In this document: piece after piece, positions 17,093 through 24,407 of the stretch | How positions within the stretch are numbered: position 1 is the stretch's first letter | How the letters are laid out: every line of letters begins with the position of its first letter | From: Candidatus Cybelea septentrionalis | Lineage (GTDB): Bacteria > Vulcanimicrobiota > Vulcanimicrobiia > Vulcanimicrobiales > Vulcanimicrobiaceae | Direction: 5' to 3' | DNA: 32,631 bases | Assembly (NCBI GenBank): GCA_003158175.1 | Contig: PMHJ01000029.1 | Coordinates: 1 to 32,631, forward strand | Program-made: the position numbers and the translations under genes | Notes under the pieces: generated by a model | Databases searched by the model: none | What the model was told of the DNA's origin: nothing | The model's input: only the letters and a program-made list of their open reading frames with translations

Positions 17093-17698
17093 TTGAATCG
17101 TACCTCCCTTCGCCTCGGATTCTGTGCCGCGGTCGCCGTCATTGCGGCGGCAATCGCCGATCCGATCGTGGAGTTCGCGTCTAACGCCGGTTGCTTTGGT
17201 GCGGGCCGGTTTACCGATCGCAGCAACCTTGATGTCGCACCGGCGATCGCCGTCGGCGTCGCGCTGCTGGTCTGGTATCTCATTGCGAAAGCGCACGCGG
17301 TGCTGGCAGGGCGGGCACTTCCACAGCGGATAGCGCCGCTCTTACCGCTCATTTTCATCTTGCAGATGATAACGCTCTGGGCGATGGAGACTGCCGAACA
17401 ACTGACGGTCTACGAGCACGTCATCGGTCCCAGACTTTGGCTGGGCGGTCCACTCGAATGCAGCCTCGCGATCCACGCGCTCTTGTGCGTCGCGGTCACG
17501 CTCATCGTCGCGCGCTCGCTGCGCCGGCTTGCCGTAACGACGCTGCGCGTCATTGCACTGATTAAAACTACTGCAAGTTTCGCAGCGCACGCGTTCGAGA
17601 TGTTGCTGCCCCGCCGCTGCGACGAACGCTCCTTCCGGCAACTCGTCCCCGTGCTTTGCCGAATCGGAGAACGCGCGCCCCCTCTCGTACGAGCGTAG
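17093..17698 (+). CDS. Multi-pass membrane protein, unknown function
   Basis: I place the start at TTG 17093, with GGAAG upstream, giving 201 residues. A longer frame back to 16892 would overlap the promoter and signal peptide region of the divergent GloVer gene and encodes Arg-rich, non-membrane sequence. There are about four hydrophobic helices: LGFCAAVAVIAAAIA, APAIAVGVALLVWYLI, LPLIFILQMITLWAM and SLAIHALLCVAVTLIVA. The middle part has ETAEQLTVYEHVIG before the last helix. The C-terminal tail is basic and Cys-rich. I recognise no family. It is divergent from the GloVer gene and 74 bases upstream of the LCP gene. Confidence 0.6.
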   Translation: MNRTSLRLGFCAAVAVIAAAIADPIVEFASNAGCFGAGRFTDRSNLDVAPAIAVGVALLVWYLIAKAHAVLAGRALPQRIAPLLPLIFILQMITLWAMETAEQLTVYEHVIGPRLWLGGPLECSLAIHALLCVAVTLIVARSLRRLAVTTLRVIALIKTTASFAAHAFEMLLPRRCDERSFRQLVPVLCRIGERAPPLVRA

Positions 17699-17772
17699 CT
17701 CGTACATCTTCGAGCCCGGTGTAGACGACACCGCGCCTGCTTTAACGCATTTTGCGAGAGAGGGTACATCGT

Positions 17773-18894
17773 ATGTTTAGAAAGGCTTGGTTTCGCGTCG
17801 CCGCCGTTGCGGCCGCTGCGATCGTTTCGATCGCCGTCGCCGTCATCGCCGTTCGCGGCCCAATTCGTCAACAGATCGTAACACAAACGGCAAAGCGCTC
17901 GTTCGGGCAACTGAAATTGAACCTCTTGATTCTTGGCTACCAGGCGGACGAAGCGACGACCGATACGATCATCCTGGCGCATCTCGACGTGCGCCGCCGA
18001 GCGGTCACGCTCGTGTCGATTCCGCGCGATACCTGGGTTTCGGTTCCCAATCAGGGCCCCATGAAGATCAATGCCGCATATGCGTTCGGCGGCGCGCATA
18101 TGACCGCTCGCGTCGCTAGCCGGTTGTTAGGAGGCGCCCCGATCGATGCGATCGTGGCATTGCAGCCCGAAGGCGCCGCCGCGATCGTGGATGCGATGGG
18201 CGGGCTCGACGTAAACGTCGATGAGAACATGGACTACGATGACGATAACGGCGACCTCCACATCCACCTGCAAAACGGAGAGCGGCATCTCAACGGGGCG
18301 CAGGTCGCAGGCTACGTGCGATTCCGGCACGATCCCGCTTCCGACTTCGGGCGCGTCAAGCGGCAGCAATCGGTGCTTAAACTGTTGATCGATCAGTTGA
18401 GCGAACCGCAGAACTGGGCAAAGCTCCCTAACATCATGCAGCTCGCGCGAAAAAACATCAAGACGACGCTCAGCAATCAGCAGCTCATCTCCCTGTTGAC
18501 GATCTACCGCAACGTCCCCGACGAGAGTATTCGATCCTTTACGCTTCCGAGCAAGGCCGGGTGGGTTGGGGATGCGTCGGTGGTCTTTGCCGACCAGCGC
18601 TGGGCCAAACTGATCGGGGCGGTACTCTTCGGCAAAGGCGATCCGCCACAAGACGAAGTCTTGGTAGCCAACGCGACCGGCAATGCGGCGTTCGACCGAA
18701 CGCTGATCGGTGCGCTGCGCGGCGCCGGCTGGAACGTGCCGACTTTCGTCGACGAGAAGGCAAAACCAATGACTGTCGTTATCGGCGCGACGCCGGCGGC
18801 TGCAAGCCTCGCGCACGTCTTTGCGAAGACGATCCATCCCGGAAGCAAGACGGCTCTGGTTATCGGGGCCGATCTCGCTCCCGACACCGAGTAG
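17773..18894 (+). CDS. LytR-CpsA-Psr (LCP) family protein
   Basis: The 373-residue protein has an N-terminal membrane anchor (about residues 9-30), an LCP domain and a C-terminal LytR_C-type domain (DEVLVANATGNAAFD onward). LCP enzymes transfer undecaprenyl-linked polymers to peptidoglycan or, in some lineages, to other acceptors. Hallmarks present are TDTIILAHLD, SIPRDTWVSVP, KINAAYAFGG and YVRFRHDPASDFGRVKRQQ, with the arginines and aspartates that bind the pyrophosphate lipid. The start is ATG 17773 with AGAGAGGG 9 bases upstream. The gene ends 5 bases from the stop of the convergent NRAMP-related gene. Confidence 0.9.
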   Translation: MFRKAWFRVAAVAAAAIVSIAVAVIAVRGPIRQQIVTQTAKRSFGQLKLNLLILGYQADEATTDTIILAHLDVRRRAVTLVSIPRDTWVSVPNQGPMKINAAYAFGGAHMTARVASRLLGGAPIDAIVALQPEGAAAIVDAMGGLDVNVDENMDYDDDNGDLHIHLQNGERHLNGAQVAGYVRFRHDPASDFGRVKRQQSVLKLLIDQLSEPQNWAKLPNIMQLARKNIKTTLSNQQLISLLTIYRNVPDESIRSFTLPSKAGWVGDASVVFADQRWAKLIGAVLFGKGDPPQDEVLVANATGNAAFDRTLIGALRGAGWNVPTFVDEKAKPMTVVIGATPAAASLAHVFAKTIHPGSKTALVIGADLAPDTE

Positions 18895-18899
18895 GTGCG

Positions 18900-20219
18900 T
18901 TAGCTGCCGAGCGCCGGGAAGAGGATCTGCGCCGTCGATACCAAGGTGAGCGCGCCAACGATAATGACGGTGGCCCATGCGATGACGTTAAAAAGCGGCG
19001 AATTGGTCCAGCGCCCCATCAGGCGCTTGTTATTGATCAGCAGTAGCATGAGAACGAGCACGATCGGCAGCAGAACGCCGTTGAGTACCTGGGAGTAGAA
19101 GATGATTCCCAGCAGCGGCGCACCGGGAATGATTACGGTCCCGGCGCCGATGACGATGAGCGCGAGGTAGAACCCGTAGAAGACCGGAGCTTCAAAGAAA
19201 CGATTGTCGACGCCGCGCTCGAAGCCGAAGGCTTCACAGACGTAATAAGCAGTCGAAAGCGGCAGGATTGAGGCCGTGAAGACGGCCGCATTGAGCAGTC
19301 CCAAGGCAAACAGCAACGCAGCGAATTTTCCGGCGAGCGGGGCGAGCGCGACCGCGACGTCGCCGACGCCGTTCACGACGATCGGATGAGCGGCATGGAT
19401 ATTGTGAACGTAGATGGTTGCCGCACACGATACGATGATGAAATAGGCAATTACGTCGGTCCATATTCCGCCCGTTACGACGTCGAGGCGTGAATAGCCG
19501 TAGTCTCCTTCGCGAATACCTTTTTCGACGACCGCGGCCTGGATGTAGAACTGCATCCAGGGGGAGATGGTCGTTCCGATGACGGCGATAACCATCAAGA
19601 TGTAGGCCTTCGACGCTTGAATATGCGGTACGATGCTCTGGTGCAAGACGTCGTGCCACGCGGGATGGACGACGAACGCGCTGACGATGTACGCAACGTA
19701 GACGAAACAGAAAAAGAAGAAGACCCGTTCGAGCAGCTTTGCGCTGCCGCGCGTTACCGTCATGAAGACGAAGATCGCCGCGGCAGCCACCAGCGCGATC
19801 TTGAAGGCCTCGAGGTTGGGCACGTGCAGATAGCCGCCGAAGATCGGCGCCGAGGCCGCGACCCCGGCGAACTCCGTGGCGGTATTGCCGATGTCGCCCA
19901 GGACGAAGAGCAGAAGGCACCAGAAGGTAACCTTCACCCCGAAGTTCTCGCGGATCAGATCGGCCAAGCCTTTGCCCGTGACCGCGCCCATCCGCGCGCA
20001 CATCTCTTGCACCACGACGAGCGCAATTGTGATGGGCACGAGCAGCCAGAGCATCGAGTAGCCAAACTGCGCGCCGGCTTGCGAGTACGTGAGGATGCCG
20101 CCGACGTCGTTGTCGGCATTGGCCGTGATGATGCCCGGCCCAACGATCGAAAGGAACATGATGACAGAACGAAAGACGTTCGGTCTCACGAAGCGGCCGG
20201 CCACGGTTTGCGTGCTCAT
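18900..20219 (-). CDS. NRAMP-related divalent metal transporter lacking DPGN
   Basis: The 439-residue membrane protein has 11 or so helices and the NRAMP fold. Canonical NRAMP proteins bind metal through a DPGN motif in helix 1 and a Met in helix 6. Here helix 1 reads ANADNDVGGILTYSQAG and helix 6 reads GTTISPWMQFYIQ, so the Pro-Gly turn and the usual MPH-type Met are replaced. The same changes are known in NRAMP-related proteins, including the Mg2+/Mn2+ group (NRMT). The substrate could be Mn2+, Mg2+ or another cation. The start at 20219 has a weak ribosome site (AGAAG). An unusual leader lies upstream on the same strand. Confidence 0.85.
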   Translation of the reverse strand: MSTQTVAGRFVRPNVFRSVIMFLSIVGPGIITANADNDVGGILTYSQAGAQFGYSMLWLLVPITIALVVVQEMCARMGAVTGKGLADLIRENFGVKVTFWCLLLFVLGDIGNTATEFAGVAASAPIFGGYLHVPNLEAFKIALVAAAAIFVFMTVTRGSAKLLERVFFFFCFVYVAYIVSAFVVHPAWHDVLHQSIVPHIQASKAYILMVIAVIGTTISPWMQFYIQAAVVEKGIREGDYGYSRLDVVTGGIWTDVIAYFIIVSCAATIYVHNIHAAHPIVVNGVGDVAVALAPLAGKFAALLFALGLLNAAVFTASILPLSTAYYVCEAFGFERGVDNRFFEAPVFYGFYLALIVIGAGTVIIPGAPLLGIIFYSQVLNGVLLPIVLVLMLLLINNKRLMGRWTNSPLFNVIAWATVIIVGALTLVSTAQILFPALGS

Positions 20220-20268
20220 AAGCTAACTTCTGATCGGCGATGAAGCACGGCAAATCACCTTTGTCCGT

Positions 20269-20412
20269 CTAGTCGACGAGAGAGCGCCAGTAGCTAAAGG
20301 TATAGGCGGGATTGCTACCCTGGTTCGCCCGCAACGTATCGTCGTGGAACGCGGCTTTTCCGCGCGCCCGGTTGCTCGTAAAATCGAGCAAGAATGCCAG
20401 AACTCTTTTCAT
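20269..20412 (-). CDS. Candidate 47-residue small protein upstream of NRAMP-related gene
   Basis: A 47-codon frame begins with ATG at 20412 preceded by AGGAGG with an ideal 8-base spacing, the strongest Shine-Dalgarno in this part of the window. The protein starts MKRVLAFLLDFTSNRARG and ends YTFSYWRSLVD; it is soluble in character with no membrane helix. It ends 49 bases before the transporter ATG, on the same strand. It could be a leader peptide coupling translation to transporter expression, or a small partner protein. I recognise no family. The evidence is the ribosome site, position and frame only, so it remains a candidate. Confidence 0.45.
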   Translation of the reverse strand: MKRVLAFLLDFTSNRARGKAAFHDDTLRANQGSNPAYTFSYWRSLVD

Positions 20413-20431
20413 GACACATACCTCCTATTTG

Positions 20432-20521
20432 TTATGCTCTGCCGCGCCGGTCGGACGGACACGGCAGGAATACGCGGCTCATCGCGAGCCGGCGCGATCG
20501 ACTACTAGGTCCGTCGTCCAT
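20432..20521 (-). CDS. Weak candidate 29-codon leader ORF
   Basis: A 29-codon frame (ATG at 20521, TAA ending at 20432) follows GAAAGGGGGTGAT, which matches the 16S 3' end well but lies 11 bases from the ATG. The peptide is Arg- and Ser-rich (MDDGPSSRSRRLAMSRVF at its start) and does not look protein-like. It may simply be part of a structured leader. Confidence 0.15.
   Translation of the reverse strand: MDDGPSSRSRRLAMSRVFLPCPSDRRGRA
20439..20491 (-). promoter_or_regulatory. Structured leader hairpins before the 47-codon ORF
   Basis: Two perfect 6-bp stems lie in the leader of the NRAMP-related transcript: CTGCCG/CGGCAG at 20439-20467 and CGGCTC/GAGCCG at 20475-20491. They sit between the terminator-like hairpin and the ribosome site of the 47-codon ORF. 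They could be part of a regulatory RNA. I cannot assign a known riboswitch class. Confidence 0.35.
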
Positions 20522-20552
20522 GGCCTGACATCACCCCCTTTCGTTGCCAAAC

Positions 20553-20589
20553 AAAAAAACCGTCGCTGCTCCTCGCAAGACGACAGTTT
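20553..20589 (-). terminator. Intrinsic-terminator-like hairpin in the NRAMP-related leader
   Basis: Read on the minus strand, AAACTGTCGT pairs with GCGACGGTTT (10 bp including two G-U pairs) and runs straight into TTTT, the classic Rho-independent layout. No minus-strand gene lies upstream of it for at least 290 bases; the next genes are on the plus strand. So it either ends a small RNA or acts as an attenuator upstream of the transporter. Confidence 0.5.
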
Positions 20590-20631
20590 GAGAAATTCGT
20601 GCGGCATTGGCCGCGCATTCTCCCTCACTGT

Positions 20632-20730
20632 CGACCCTTCGACTCGCTGCGCTCGTCAGGACTGCGCTTCGCGCAGGCGTTAAGGAATTTGGAGCTTCAG
20701 TGTCATCCTGAGCTTGTCGAAGGATGGAGG
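20632..20730. repeat. Composite of two dispersed repeats
   Basis: The stretch holds a CCCTTCGACTCGCTGCGCTC variant at 20635-20656. Further right, at 20703-20727, is a TCATCCT-loop-AGGATGG unit (one mismatch in the right arm). Both are forms of the same dispersed family. They lie in the noncoding interval between the divergent NRAMP-related and RcnR-like genes. Confidence 0.6.
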
Positions 20731-20833
20731 ACACGCGTTCTGGGCCTTCCCTAACGAGGAATCCTCAACCAGGATACTCGGGTGAGAGGCTTTGTCAACC
20801 CCGAGACGCCGAGGAGCCGGGGTCCGTATACCG

Positions 20834-20853
20834 ATACCCCCATAGGGTATTAT
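20834..20853 (+). promoter_or_regulatory. Predicted CsoR/RcnR-family operator and -10 element
   Basis: The inverted repeat ATACCC-N5-GGGTAT at 20834-20850 is the C/G-tract operator type used by CsoR, RcnR and FrmR repressors. It overlaps TATTAT (20848-20853), a good -10 element, and lies 30 bases before the repressor ATG. Repressor bound here would block the promoter. The -35 is not clear. Confidence 0.7.
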
Positions 20854-20879
20854 GTGGCGTCGACGAAGCCTCTCGGTCC

Positions 20880-21149
20880 ATGAGTCACACGATTGTAAAA
20901 AAGGAAAAACTGCTCAACCGGGTGCGTCGAATCCGCGGTCAGATCGAATCCGTCGAGCGGGCGCTCGACTCGGAAGAGGGCTGCAGCATCGTCCTTCAGC
21001 GCATCGCCGCCGCGCGGGGAGCGATGAACTCGCTCATGTCCGACGTCCTCGAGGAACATGTAAAGACGCACGTCCTGACGTCGAAGGCGCGCGCCAACGT
21101 CGTTGCGGCCGACGAGCTGATCGAGGTCGTGAGGACGTACTTGAAGTGA
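20880..21149 (+). CDS. CsoR/RcnR-family metal-sensing repressor
   Basis: The 89-residue all-helical protein belongs to the CsoR/RcnR/FrmR family of tetrameric repressors that leave DNA when they bind metal or aldehyde. Metal-site positions read His3, Cys35, His60 and His64. This is the RcnR-type nickel/cobalt set; copper CsoR uses Cys-His-Cys, and FrmR lacks His64. The pattern RVRRIRGQIESVERAL is the family's DNA-binding surface. I chose the ATG at 20880 because it gives the family's usual length and N terminus; a longer frame from 20724 runs through repeats. The predicted operator sits directly upstream. The gene overlaps the NicO-like gene by 4 bases, so repressor and exporter share a transcript. 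Confidence 0.88.
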   Translation: MSHTIVKKEKLLNRVRRIRGQIESVERALDSEEGCSIVLQRIAAARGAMNSLMSDVLEEHVKTHVLTSKARANVVAADELIEVVRTYLK

Positions 21150-21790
21150 GCCTCGCGCCCGAGCTCATGCTGCTTGGGGCCGTCGTCTCCGTTGGCGTTC
21201 TGCACACGCTCGTTCCGGATCATTGGGTGCCGATCGCCGTCGTGGCACGGAACTATCATTGGACGCGAGCTCAAACCGCTTGGGCCGCCGCCATCGCAGG
21301 CCTCGGCCATACACTCTCTACGCTTGCCATCGGCATCGTCGTCTGGCTCGCCGGCCTCGCATTGGCCATGCGGTTCGGTAATCTCGTCTCGATCCTGGCC
21401 GGGATGGCCCTCGTCGCTTTTGGCTTGTGGATTGCCGGCGCGTCACTGCTGGAGATGCATGCAAACCGCGAGCAAGACGATAAGAACAAAATCGACGAGA
21501 GCGGACCGCGCAGCCTACGCACGACTTTGCTCTTGATCCTCGGTTCCTCGCCGATGGTCGAAGGAATTCCGGCGTTTTTTGCTGCCGCTCGTTTCGGTGC
21601 CGGCTTGCTCGTCGCGATGGCGGTGTGCTTTGCGATTAGCACGATTGCCACGTATGTCGCGATGTGCGTCGGCTCGCATGCGGCCTTCGAAGGCGTATCC
21701 TTCGGGCCCCTGGAGCGCTACGGCGAAGTGCTCAGCGGCGCCATCATTGCAATCGTGGGCCTCCTCTTTCTGGTCTGGTCGTCCGCTTAG
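21146..21790 (+). CDS. NicO/RcnA-like metal permease
   Basis: The 214-residue membrane protein has about six helices. It carries HTLVPDHW at residues 20-27 (H-x4-D-H), the metal-entry signature of NiCoT/NicO/UreH-type permeases, and a second conserved GLGHTLST with His55 in the next helix. A short charged, His/Asp-rich loop (MHANREQDDKNK) separates the two halves. The start is GTG at 21146, overlapping the repressor stop by 4 bases (GTGA), with GAGG upstream. Pairing with an RcnR-type repressor suggests nickel or cobalt export, as with RcnA; related proteins can also be importers or move other substrates. Confidence 0.82.
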   Translation: MSLAPELMLLGAVVSVGVLHTLVPDHWVPIAVVARNYHWTRAQTAWAAAIAGLGHTLSTLAIGIVVWLAGLALAMRFGNLVSILAGMALVAFGLWIAGASLLEMHANREQDDKNKIDESGPRSLRTTLLLILGSSPMVEGIPAFFAAARFGAGLLVAMAVCFAISTIATYVAMCVGSHAAFEGVSFGPLERYGEVLSGAIIAIVGLLFLVWSSA

Positions 21791-21797
21791 GGCCGGG

Positions 21798-21812
21798 ACG
21801 GCCATAGGCCGT
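21798..21812. repeat. Small hairpin between NicO-like gene and mutL
   Basis: ACGGCC-ATA-GGCCGT is a perfect 6-bp stem with a 3-base loop in the 38-base gap before mutL. It has no U-tract, so it is probably not a terminator. It might modulate readthrough or mutL translation. Confidence 0.3.
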
Positions 21813-21828
21813 TAGGGAACTAGCAGGC

Positions 21829-23505
21829 GTGGCTGCAATTCGCGAGCTCGATGCGGTAACGATCGGTCAAATCGCCGCCGGAGAGATCATCGAACGCCCG
21901 GCGTCGATCGTCAAAGAGTTGGTGGAGAACGCCGTCGACGCCGGGGCGACTCGTATCGCCGTGAACATCGAACGAGGCGGCCTCGATCTCATCGAAGTTA
22001 TCGACGACGGAACAGGCATCGCGAGCGCAGACTTAGCACTGGCGATTCAACGCCATGCGACCAGCAAACTTAACGTCGCGTCCGAGCTGGAATCGATCGC
22101 GACCCTGGGCTTTCGGGGTGAAGGTTTGGCCTCGATTGCCGCAGTTTCGGATCTCGAAATCGTTTCGCGCGAACCCGGCCTCCCGATTGGGGCGCGCGTT
22201 AACGCCCATGGCGACGAAGTGAGTGCCGTGGAACCGGCGGCGGCGCCGGCCGGCACGCGGGTTCGAGTTCGCTCGCTCTTTGAACGGCTGCCGGTCAGGC
22301 GTGAGTATCTTCGCGCGCCGAGCGCGGAGTTCAATCGCAGCTCGTCGTGGCTCTCGAGCTTCGCACTTGCGTATCCCCAGATCGCCTTCACGCTGCGACA
22401 CGACGGGAAAGACGTTTGGGTCATGCCGGCGAGCGGAGAAGAGCGCGAGCGCCTTGCCATGGTCTTCGGAGCGCAAGCGGCGAAATCGCTGCTGCCGCTC
22501 GATGGCGGGCCGGCCCGGATGCTCGACGGCACGCTGCGCGGCTTCGTCAGCGAACCGGGACACGATCGCCCCGATCGGAGAATGCAGCTGCTTTTCGTCA
22601 ACGGACGGCTCGTGCGCGGCGTGCCGCTAACGGGCGCCTGGACGAGCGGCTATTCCACGTTTACCATGATGGGGCGCCATCCATACGGCGTGCTCTTTCT
22701 CGATTTGCCGGCCAATCACGTTGATTCCAACGTCCACCCGACGAAGTACGACGTTCGCTTGCGTTATGCGTCGCAAGTCTTCGACGCCGTCCGGCGAAGC
22801 ATCGCCGCGACGTTGAAGGAGCACGCGCGCGGCCGGTTTGCCGAACAGACTGGCAGCGCGCCGAGCGTCAGCATATCCGCGGGCTCGGCGAGCGCGGCCA
22901 TCTCCCTCTTCGCTCCGGCGCCGGATGACGGCAGTCAGCAAGATGTCGATCGCCTTCGCATCCTCGCGCAGCTCCATCGCACGTTCATCCTCGCTAGCGA
23001 CGGCGAGACGTTGCTGCTGGTCGATCAACACGCGGCGCACGAGCGCATCGCGTACGAAGCCATCGTCGCGGCCGCGGCGCAGCAGACTCCAAGCGAACCG
23101 CTGCTGGTGCCGCAGATCGTCGAGCTCGATGCGGCGCGAAGCGCGGCACTCGACCGCGCACTCGAAGCACTGCGCGAGGGTGGCCTCGAGATCGAAGCTT
23201 TTGGAGAGCGAACCTATCGCATCGTCGCAACCCCCGCAGGCTATGCGTCCCGAAACTTCGATCTGGGCGGAATGCTCGACGATCTGAGCGAGGATCCAAA
23301 GCAACGCGACGTTCGCGAGCGGGTTTGGGCCACGCTCGCGTGCCACAGCGTCACGGTTGCCGGCGAACCCCTCGCGCCACAGGAGATGTCCACGCTCGTC
23401 GAGCGTTTGCAGCGCTGCGCGAATCCCATGCATTGTCCGCACGGGCGCCCAACGATGGTGCGTTTGAGTCCCGATGAGATCGCGCGCATGTTCAAGCGTG
23501 TCTGA
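21829..23505 (+). CDS. mutL: DNA mismatch repair protein MutL with endonuclease motif
   Basis: The 558-residue protein has the GHKL ATPase domain at its N terminus (ENAVDAGAT, DDGTGI, GFRGEGLASIAA). The C-terminal domain contains DQHAAHERIAYE at residues 399-410, matching the DQHAx2Ex4E endonuclease motif, and a CPHGRP motif near the end. So this MutL should nick DNA itself, as in bacteria without MutH, and act with the MutS encoded 6 kb upstream. Start is GTG at 21829. The gene ends within 8 bases of the probable miaA start, forming an operon with miaA, dapF, a radical SAM gene and nhaP. Confidence 0.96.
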   Translation: MAAIRELDAVTIGQIAAGEIIERPASIVKELVENAVDAGATRIAVNIERGGLDLIEVIDDGTGIASADLALAIQRHATSKLNVASELESIATLGFRGEGLASIAAVSDLEIVSREPGLPIGARVNAHGDEVSAVEPAAAPAGTRVRVRSLFERLPVRREYLRAPSAEFNRSSSWLSSFALAYPQIAFTLRHDGKDVWVMPASGEERERLAMVFGAQAAKSLLPLDGGPARMLDGTLRGFVSEPGHDRPDRRMQLLFVNGRLVRGVPLTGAWTSGYSTFTMMGRHPYGVLFLDLPANHVDSNVHPTKYDVRLRYASQVFDAVRRSIAATLKEHARGRFAEQTGSAPSVSISAGSASAAISLFAPAPDDGSQQDVDRLRILAQLHRTFILASDGETLLLVDQHAAHERIAYEAIVAAAAQQTPSEPLLVPQIVELDAARSAALDRALEALREGGLEIEAFGERTYRIVATPAGYASRNFDLGGMLDDLSEDPKQRDVRERVWATLACHSVTVAGEPLAPQEMSTLVERLQRCANPMHCPHGRPTMVRLSPDEIARMFKRV

Positions 23506-24406
23506 CGGGGTCTTGATTTTAGCCGGCGCGACGGCGAGTGGAAAGACGGAGATCGCGCTCGAGTTGGCGACGACGTACGGTGCGGAGATCGTCGGCGCGG
23601 ATTCTCGACAGATCTATCGTGGGATGCCCATCGGCACGGCCGCGCCCACGGCGGAGCAGATGGGGCTCGTGCCGCACCATCTCGTCGCGTTTCTCGATCC
23701 GACGCAACGCTACTCGGCGGCACGTTATGCAAGCGACGCGATTGCCGCGATTCGGGATATCCTCAGGCGCGGGAAGCGCGCCATCGTCGTCGGTGGGACC
23801 GGTTTTTATATTCGCGCGCTGCTCGGAGGGGTCGACCTCGCGCCGCAGTACGACGAAGTGCTGCGAGCCCGCCTCGCGCGTGAAGCGCAGCTTCACCCGG
23901 CAGATTTTCTCTACGAGTGGCTCGCAAAGCGCGCCGCGCCGCGCGCGAGAGCGATTCATCCGGGCGACGCCTATCGAGTGCTCCGCGCGCTCGAGATCGC
24001 GCTCGCGCAAACCCCGGCACCCTCTCTTCCGGAGCCGGCGCGAACGTTGCGTGGCGAGAAACTCACATCGCTTCTCGTCTTTCTCGATCTGCCACAGGCG
24101 GAAATCGACCGGCGTGTCGCGGTGCGGACGGAGCGAATGTTGGCCGCAGGATTGCTCGACGAGGCCGAGCGCATCGGCGAAGCCGCCGTCGCCGCCAACG
24201 CAGTTGGTTATCCGCAGGCACTTGCCCATCTGCGGGGCTGGAGTACGATCGGCGAGCTGCGCATTTTGCTCGAGCGAGCCACGCGACGCTACGCTCGGCG
24301 CCAGCGCGCGTGGTTTCGCAGCGAGGCCGATACGTTCTGGTGCGCGCCGGAAACGTTACACGAGCAGGTACGGGAAAAGCTCGGCTGGTCTGCGAAGCGC
24401 GTTTGA
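23498..24406 (+). CDS. miaA: tRNA dimethylallyltransferase
   Basis: MiaA adds the dimethylallyl group to A37 of tRNAs reading UNN codons, making the substrate of MiaB, which is also in this window. The P-loop is GATASGKT, followed by DSRQIYRGMPIGTAAPT and VGGTGFYIRALLGG, all family blocks. I prefer GTG at 23498 (302 residues), which overlaps the mutL stop by 8 bases. An in-frame ATG at 23474 would add eight residues. No clear ribosome site decides between them. The usual GTAKPT reads GTAAPT, a small deviation. dapF starts one base after the miaA stop. Confidence 0.94.
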   Translation: MSDGVLILAGATASGKTEIALELATTYGAEIVGADSRQIYRGMPIGTAAPTAEQMGLVPHHLVAFLDPTQRYSAARYASDAIAAIRDILRRGKRAIVVGGTGFYIRALLGGVDLAPQYDEVLRARLAREAQLHPADFLYEWLAKRAAPRARAIHPGDAYRVLRALEIALAQTPAPSLPEPARTLRGEKLTSLLVFLDLPQAEIDRRVAVRTERMLAAGLLDEAERIGEAAVAANAVGYPQALAHLRGWSTIGELRILLERATRRYARRQRAWFRSEADTFWCAPETLHEQVREKLGWSAKRV

Positions 24407-24407
24407 A

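Larger units (their letters stand above)
20220..20879. other. 660-base intergenic region with leader, repeats and operator
   Basis: This is the longest gap in the window. It contains, from left to right on the map, a 47-codon ORF, two leader hairpins, a terminator-like hairpin (all minus strand), two dispersed repeats and the RcnR-type operator (plus strand). It therefore regulates both the NRAMP-related transporter and the repressor-permease pair. No tRNA or known RNA class was recognised. Confidence 0.7.

Noticed and set aside
16924..17358. N-terminal extension of the GloVer lipoprotein gene
   Set aside because: A perfect lipoprotein signal peptide and a ribosome site are at 16923; the extension overlaps the divergent membrane protein gene.
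20465..20596. A 42-codon minus-strand frame across the terminator-like hairpin
   Set aside because: No ribosome site, and it crosses an RNA hairpin and leader with no protein-like sequence.
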